Source: CAZFHZ01 sp964519015 (GTDB taxonomy: Bacteria; Blakebacterota; Blakebacteria; Blakebacterales; CAYUVJ01). Taken from it: a stretch of DNA of 19,987 bases. The notes beneath the pieces were generated by a model. It did no database searches. It saw nothing but the letters and a program-made list of their open reading frames with translations, and was not told the DNA's origin. Shown in pieces: positions 15,994-19,987 of this stretch. The DNA is taken from the NCBI GenBank assembly GCA_964519015.1, contig CAZFHZ010000058.1, forward strand, positions 1-19,987, read 5' to 3'. The position numbers and the translations under genes are program-made. Within the stretch, counting starts at the first letter, position 1. The number at the start of each line of letters is the position of its first letter.

Positions 15994-17154
15994 ATGGGCA
16001 TGTATGTTGGGATCGGGCGCAAGGCCCGCCGCTGTTACGGTTTCGACGAGATCGCGCTGGTGCCGGGTGAGATCACGGTCAACCCCGGTGAGACCGACGC
16101 TTCCTGGGAAATCGCCGGTCACCGGTTCACCATCCCTATCATCGCCAGTGCCATGGACGGGGTGGTGGATGTGCGCTTCGCCATCGCTATGGGAAAGATG
16201 GGCGGCCTGGCCGTGCTCAACCTGGAAGGAGTCCAGACCCGCTACGAGGACCCCAGCGAGGTGCTCGACGAGATCGCCCACGCCTCGACCGAGGATGCCA
16301 CCCACCTGGTCCAGGGGCTCTACACCCAGCCCATCCAGGAGAAACTGATCGGCAAGCGGATCCGTGAGATCAAGGACGCTGGTGTGCCCGCTATCGTCTC
16401 CTCGATCCCGCAGAAGGCGGTGAAGTACGGGCAGATCGCCGCCGATGCCGGAGTCGATTTCTTCGTCGTCCAGTCCACCGTGACTACCGTGCAGCACCTC
16501 TCCACCGAGTATGAGACGCTCGATTTCTCGCGCTTCTGCCGGGCCATGCCGGTGCCGGTCATCGTGGGGAACACGGTGACCTACAACGTGAGCCTGGCCC
16601 TGATGGAGGCCGGTATCGACGGGCTGCTGGTCGGGATCGGTCCCGGCGCGGCCTGCACTACCCGCGGCGTGCTCGGCATCGGGGTACCGCAGGTCACAGC
16701 CACCATCGACTGCGCGGCAGCCCGTGACTTCCACTTCAAGAAGAGCGGGAAGTACGTGCCGGTCATCACCGATGGCGGGATGAGCAAGGGGGGGGACATC
16801 TGCAAGGCGCTGGCCTGCGGTGCCGACGCGGTCATGGTCGGCAGCGCCTTCGCCCGGGCCGAAGAGGCTCCCGGGCGCGGTTTCCACTGGGGGATGGCCA
16901 CCCCGCACGCCAACCTGCCCCGCGGCACACGCATCCGGGTGGGGACCACCGGTACCCTGGAGGAGATCCTGCTCGGTCCGGCCCGGGTGGATGACGGCAG
17001 CCAGAACCTGGTGGGTGCCATTCAGACCAGCATGGGCAACATCGGCGCCCGGAACATCCGGGAATTCCAGCTCACCGAGATCATCATCGCTCCTTCGATC
17101 GGGACCGAAGGGAAGCTGCTGCAGAAGGCGCAGCACGTCGGGATGGGCAAGTAG
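15994..17154 (+). CDS. guaB3: GuaB3-type IMP dehydrogenase-related protein
   Basis: A 386-residue TIM-barrel protein of the IMPDH/GMPR superfamily, in the CBS-less GuaB3 branch. Signatures are YVGIGRKARRCYGFDEIALV at the start, PIIASAMDGVVD, the catalytic loop GIGPGAACTTRGVLGIG with Cys221, ITDGGMSKGGDICKALACGA and GTTGTLEEILLGPA. Classical GuaB is about 490 residues with two CBS domains in the middle; these are absent, and the flap and C-terminal tail are GuaB3-like. GuaB3 of cyanobacteria has been reported as a real IMP dehydrogenase (XMP formation for guanine nucleotides). Whether this copy acts alone or beside a full GuaB is unknown. The start has GGAGG eight bases upstream, and an ATGTAA sits in between, so the spacing favours 15994. 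Confidence 0.9.
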   Translation: MGMYVGIGRKARRCYGFDEIALVPGEITVNPGETDASWEIAGHRFTIPIIASAMDGVVDVRFAIAMGKMGGLAVLNLEGVQTRYEDPSEVLDEIAHASTEDATHLVQGLYTQPIQEKLIGKRIREIKDAGVPAIVSSIPQKAVKYGQIAADAGVDFFVVQSTVTTVQHLSTEYETLDFSRFCRAMPVPVIVGNTVTYNVSLALMEAGIDGLLVGIGPGAACTTRGVLGIGVPQVTATIDCAAARDFHFKKSGKYVPVITDGGMSKGGDICKALACGADAVMVGSAFARAEEAPGRGFHWGMATPHANLPRGTRIRVGTTGTLEEILLGPARVDDGSQNLVGAIQTSMGNIGARNIREFQLTEIIIAPSIGTEGKLLQKAQHVGMGK

Positions 17155-17174
17155 ACCCGGCGTTCGAAGCGACC

Positions 17175-17966
17175 ATGAGCGGACCCGTCCTGGAAGTCAT
17201 CCTGCTCGGAACCGGAGCTGCCTACCCTCCCCCCGACCGCGAGAACACGAGTCTGGCCCTGGTCTGGCCGGGGGGGCTATGGCTGGTGGACTGCGGAGCC
17301 TCCCCCCACCGGCGCCTGCGCCTGGCCGGGCTCGATCCGCGCGGGCTGCGTGGGGTGCTCATCACTCACGGTCACCCCGACCACCTCTACGGTCTGCCCA
17401 GCCTGATCCACTGCCTCCTCCCCGGCCGGGGAGGCCAACCTCTCCTGCTGATGGCGCCGCCCACCGTTCTGGTCCAGGCCCGGGCTCTGCTCGACGCCTT
17501 CGACCTGCTCGGCCGTGCCCCCGTACCGCTCATCCTGCGGGCACTCCCTACGGAGGCGAAACTGACCGCGATCTGGGCGGGAACGGGGCTGCGCCTCTTC
17601 ACCGCTCCGGTCAGCCATGGTCAGCTGGAGGCGGTCGGTGTGCGGGCCGAATGTGCCGGACGGGCGCTCGCCTACACCGGCGACTCCGAGCCGTGCGAGG
17701 GAGTAGATCAGCTGGCCGAGGGAGCCGACCTGCTCGTGCACGAGGCCACCTTCCGCCAGGGAGAGCGTCCCGAGCCGCACGGCGGGCATAGCACGGCGGC
17801 CGAGGCGGGGGCGGCCGCCCTCCGCGCCGGCGCCGGGCACCTGCTGCTGGTCCACTTCCTGGAGGAGACGCTGCGGGAGGAAGCCGCCCTGCTCGCGGAG
17901 GTGGCCGGGTCCGGCTTCACCGGCCGGGTGAGTATCGGGGAGGAGCTGGGCCGCTACCCGGTCTGA
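17175..17966 (+). CDS. RNase Z-like metallo-beta-lactamase-fold hydrolase
   Basis: A 263-residue MBL-fold protein. It starts ILLGTGAAYPPPDRENTS, the opening shared by RNase Z and related hydrolases. The metal-binding HxHxDH is THGHPDHLYG (His65, His67, Asp69, His70). Further ligands are His148 (PVSHGQ), Asp170 (YTGDSEP) and His205 in the GHST motif that is typical of the RNase Z clade; EATF precedes it. Bacterial tRNase Z is usually about 300-320 residues, and I do not see a clear exosite arm, so this could be a truncated-type RNase Z or another phosphodiesterase. No clear Shine-Dalgarno; the ATG lies 20 bases after guaB3. The Fe-S protein follows after 10 bases. Confidence 0.8.
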   Translation: MSGPVLEVILLGTGAAYPPPDRENTSLALVWPGGLWLVDCGASPHRRLRLAGLDPRGLRGVLITHGHPDHLYGLPSLIHCLLPGRGGQPLLLMAPPTVLVQARALLDAFDLLGRAPVPLILRALPTEAKLTAIWAGTGLRLFTAPVSHGQLEAVGVRAECAGRALAYTGDSEPCEGVDQLAEGADLLVHEATFRQGERPEPHGGHSTAAEAGAAALRAGAGHLLLVHFLEETLREEAALLAEVAGSGFTGRVSIGEELGRYPV

Positions 17967-17976
17967 AGGGAAACGA

Positions 17977-19098
17977 ATGAGCGACGAACGCTATCAGCGA
18001 CTGGCCCGGCACCTGGACGGGCTCCCCGGCGGCTTCCCGGCCACCGAGAGCGGGGTGGAACTGCGCCTCCTGCGGCGGCTCTTCACCCCCGAAGAGGCCG
18101 AGCTGGCCCTCCATCTGACCCTGCTGACCGAGCCGGCACGGGTGATCGCCCACCGGGCGGGCCTGGAAACCGAGGAGGCCGCGACCCGGCTCTACGAGAT
18201 GTCGAAGAAGGGCCTGATCTACCGCGTCTACAAGGGGGGGGAGCCCCTCTACATGGCCCTGCAGTACGTGATCGGGATCTGGGAGTTCCACGTCAACGAC
18301 CTCGACCCCGGACTGATCCGGGATATGAACGAATACCTCCCCCACCTCATGGACGCCCAGATCTGGCGGAAGGCGCCCCAGCTCCGCACCATCCCGATCC
18401 GGGCCGATATCCCGGTCGGGCACGAGATCCTGCCCCACGAGGAGGCCGAGACGCTGGTCCGTTCGCGCAAGCGTTTCGCGGTCGCCCCCTGCATCTGCCG
18501 CCGGGAACATCAGATGGTCGGGGCCGGCTGCGACCGCCCCATGGAGTCGTGCCTGGTCTTCAACCGCGCCGCCGACTACTACATCGAGAACGGTCTAGGA
18601 CGGGAGATCGATCTGGAAGAGACCCTCCGCATCCTCCGCCGGGCCGACCAGGCCGGGCTGGTCCTGCAGCCGGGCAACTACCAGAACATCTCGAACATCT
18701 GCTGCTGCTGCGGCGACTGCTGCCAGGTCCTGCTCGCCTTCAAGCGCCACCCCGAACCCGCCTCGATGGTCTCCACTCCCTTCCGGGTGGCCTACGAGGA
18801 GGAGAGCTGCAGCGGCTGCGGAACCTGTCTGGAGCGCTGCCAGATGGAGGCCATCACGGAGGTCGGGGACGTGGTCGCGGTCGATCTGAAGCGCTGCATC
18901 GGCTGCGGGCTGTGCGTCACCACCTGCCCCGAGGAGTGCCTCACCCTGGTGCGCAAGCCCGACTCGGAACAGCCCGCCGTGCCCGTCTCCCAGGTCAAGG
19001 CCTACCTCAACCTGGCCCGGGAGCGGGGGAAGCTGGGGACGGGGGAGATCGCCCTGATGGCCCTCCGCTCGGCCAAGGACCGGCTGATCTCCCACTGA
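17977..19098 (+). CDS. Cysteine-rich 4Fe-4S polyferredoxin-like protein
   Basis: A 373-residue soluble protein resembling a group of 4Fe-4S proteins common in anaerobic bacteria. About residues 30-90 form a winged-helix-like helical part (LLRRLFTPEEAELALHLTLL, EEAATRLYEMSKKGLIYRV). The centre has CICRRE (Cys172, Cys174), Cys185 and Cys192, then CCCCGDCC (Cys242-245, 248, 249). The end has two ferredoxin motifs: Cys278/281/284/288 (CSGCGTCLERC) and Cys307/310/313/317 (CIGCGLCVTTC). That gives two cubane clusters plus further cysteines that may hold a third site. No membrane segment or signal. Likely electron transfer, possibly with a cofactor at the four-cysteine run; substrate unknown. It follows the MBL gene by 10 bases and may share its transcript. 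Confidence 0.8.
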   Translation: MSDERYQRLARHLDGLPGGFPATESGVELRLLRRLFTPEEAELALHLTLLTEPARVIAHRAGLETEEAATRLYEMSKKGLIYRVYKGGEPLYMALQYVIGIWEFHVNDLDPGLIRDMNEYLPHLMDAQIWRKAPQLRTIPIRADIPVGHEILPHEEAETLVRSRKRFAVAPCICRREHQMVGAGCDRPMESCLVFNRAADYYIENGLGREIDLEETLRILRRADQAGLVLQPGNYQNISNICCCCGDCCQVLLAFKRHPEPASMVSTPFRVAYEEESCSGCGTCLERCQMEAITEVGDVVAVDLKRCIGCGLCVTTCPEECLTLVRKPDSEQPAVPVSQVKAYLNLARERGKLGTGEIALMALRSAKDRLISH

Positions 19099-19112
19099 TA
19101 TCGGGCACCGGG

Positions 19113-19142
19113 CTGAAAAGCGGGACCGGCGTTCCGTATCCT
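19113..19142 (+). promoter_or_regulatory. Weak promoter candidate before the 95-residue gene
   Basis: CTGAAA (19113-19118) and TATCCT (19137-19142) lie 18 bases apart in the 75-base gap. The -10 is reasonable, the -35 is weak. The following AGGAGG (19162-19167) is a strong Shine-Dalgarno for ATG 19174. Confidence 0.25.
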
Positions 19143-19173
19143 ATCCGATTGAGTCTCGACCAGGAGGCAGGCG

Positions 19174-19461
19174 ATGGGACTGATCAACTGGATCTTCGAC
19201 TTCTACCAGCAGTACCGGATCGACGAGCTGCGCCGGGAAACGGTCGAGGCGCGGGCGCAGGCCTCGGCGGTGCGCGCCCCCGGCGGCGAGGTGGACGCCG
19301 CGGCGCTCGATCGTTCGCTCGGGGAACTGGCCCTGGCGGTCAAGGCCATGCAGCGGATGATGGTCTCCAAGGGGTACTGCACGGTCGAGGAGTTCCACGA
19401 ACTGCTCCGCCGGATCGACCTGGAGGACGGCAACCTGGACGGGCGCGCGCCCCTGCGCTGA
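19174..19461 (+). CDS. Hypothetical 95-residue protein
   Basis: A 95-residue protein I do not recognise. It begins with an amphipathic aromatic stretch (LINWIFDFYQQYRIDEL), then a charged helical region (LRRETVEARAQA), a short Ala/Gly/Pro hinge (residues 33-40), and a second helical part (DRSLGELALAVKAMQRMMVS, then TVEEFHELLRRIDLEDG). One Cys (YCTVEEF) only, so no metal site is evident. The coding call rests on a strong AGGAGG six bases upstream of ATG, codon usage with GC-rich third positions like its neighbours, and a plausible protein composition. It could be a small helical adaptor. Alternative: part of the upstream Fe-S transcript. Function unknown. Confidence 0.65.
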   Translation: MGLINWIFDFYQQYRIDELRRETVEARAQASAVRAPGGEVDAAALDRSLGELALAVKAMQRMMVSKGYCTVEEFHELLRRIDLEDGNLDGRAPLR

Positions 19462-19474
19462 ATCCGATCCTCTG

Positions 19475-19511
19475 CCCGGCTTCCCGGGAGTGTCTACTCC
19501 GGATACTCGAG
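19475..19511. other. Hairpin cluster between converging genes
   Basis: CCCGG/CCGGG with loop CTTC (19475-19488), GGAGT/ACTCC with loop GTCT (19487-19500) and a palindrome ACTCGAGT (19504-19511). The first two overlap by two bases, so they are alternatives. No T-run or A-run is present, so I call it a possible transcript-end region only, between the + strand run and the - strand gene. The rest of the 142-base gap shows nothing I recognise. Confidence 0.35.
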
Positions 19512-19603
19512 TCCGATCACGGCCGAGTGGATGCGGTAAACGACCACCTCCAGGGCTTCGGTGACCGAGATCAGATGACCGCGGGAGTCGCGTCCGATCC
19601 GAC

Positions 19604-19987
19604 TCAGTGCTCTTTACGGGCCACCAGCCTGCAAACGAGCACAATGTCCTCACCTTCTGATCCCCTGGTAATCCCATACACATGTCCCTGGGATACGGTC
19701 TCGATTCTGAAACCACTGATCAGCTTGCCTAACGGCGCCAGGTCCTCGGCGAAGATATCGTAGCCGTATACATAATCGGTGATGTTCGGGTCATAGGGGA
19801 CCTGGGCGTGTTCGACCCAGACTCTCTCTTCGTCATCCATGAAGATTCTCTGGAAAGCCAGTTTCATGGCGGGGATCTGGATTTCGCGGGCCATGCGTGC
19901 CGCCAAGTCGGGGGGCCCGTACCGGCTCGTACGGATATTCTCCCGAATGGCGGCTTCTTCCTCGGCCGTGACCGGTGCGTCCAACCA
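19604..19987 (-). CDS. C-terminal part of an unrecognised protein (5' end outside window)
   Basis: The stop is at 19604-19606 on the - strand, and the frame is open to the right edge, so this is the 3' portion of a longer gene. The visible part (about 127 residues) has a helical, charged beginning (AEEEAAIRENI) and then beta-like segments RIFMDDEERVWVEHAQV, YGYDIFAEDLAPLGKLI and GHVYGITRGSEGEDIVLVC. This pattern of short D/E-rich turns with W and Y resembles the end of a six-bladed beta-propeller protein, common in candidate-phylum genomes; that is a loose likeness. Its GC is visibly lower than its neighbours (33 of 60 bases in 19681-19740). It runs opposite to all other genes here. No start, signal or upstream signal can be judged. 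Confidence 0.6.
   Translation of the reverse strand, partial: WLDAPVTAEEEAAIRENIRTSRYGPPDLAARMAREIQIPAMKLAFQRIFMDDEERVWVEHAQVPYDPNITDYVYGYDIFAEDLAPLGKLISGFRIETVSQGHVYGITRGSEGEDIVLVCRLVARKEH

Noticed and set aside
19462..19603. Intrinsic terminator
   Set aside because: Hairpins exist but no T-run follows on either strand.

Overview
The window is high-GC bacterial chromosome (roughly two-thirds G+C by eye) and is almost fully coding. It reads like conserved core genome, not a mobile island. About 19 genes run on the + strand from position 111 to 19461, with very short gaps or small overlaps. Only the last 0.4 kb carries a gene on the - strand, and that gene runs off the right edge. I see no rRNA, tRNA, CRISPR array, transposase, integrase or phage gene.

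The organism looks like a Gram-negative (diderm) bacterium. It has heptose-activation genes for lipopolysaccharide, a signal-peptide beta-barrel-like protein ending in Phe, an Ig-like lipoprotein and a PilT ATPase. The Minf_1886-type protein and the lipoprotein opening Cys-x6-GGP-x5-PP are styles I associate with PVC/FCB-type and candidate phyla such as Gemmatimonadota- or Eisenbacteria-like lineages. That placement is an inference, and I cannot name a species. The polyferredoxin-like protein near the right end fits an anaerobic or facultative lifestyle, but does not prove one.

Layout: (1) 111-2865, envelope block: outer-membrane barrel protein, Minf_1886 protein, separate heptose-7-phosphate kinase and heptose-1-phosphate adenylyltransferase. 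(2) 2931-4670, a TPR protein with a long acidic low-complexity linker. (3) 4731-9540, Xaa-Pro peptidase, elongation factor P, AccB, PilT and AccC; pilT sits between the two acetyl-CoA carboxylase genes. (4) 9632-12983, glycine cleavage H protein and the two-subunit P protein; gcvT and lpd are not in the window. (5) 12965-15873, Ig-like lipoprotein, DapF and a small CDGSH iron-sulfur protein, the first two joined by overlaps. (6) 15994-19461, GuaB3-type IMP dehydrogenase-related protein, RNase Z-like metallo-hydrolase, a cysteine-rich 4Fe-4S protein and a 95-residue unknown. (7) 19604-19987, C-terminal part of an unrecognised - strand protein of lower GC.

Most of this is ordinary metabolism: fatty-acid initiation, one-carbon/glycine catabolism, lysine/peptidoglycan precursor, purine and LPS heptose. 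The least explained items are a recurring GGGACAC(TA) motif in four of the larger intergenic gaps, directly abutting two start codons that lack a Shine-Dalgarno; the acidic TPR protein with its duplicated DLWRKILEQA motif; a GC-rich hairpin touching the guaB3 ribosome-binding site; and the Fe-S protein with its small partner. I did not find a clear new multi-gene system, and say so.
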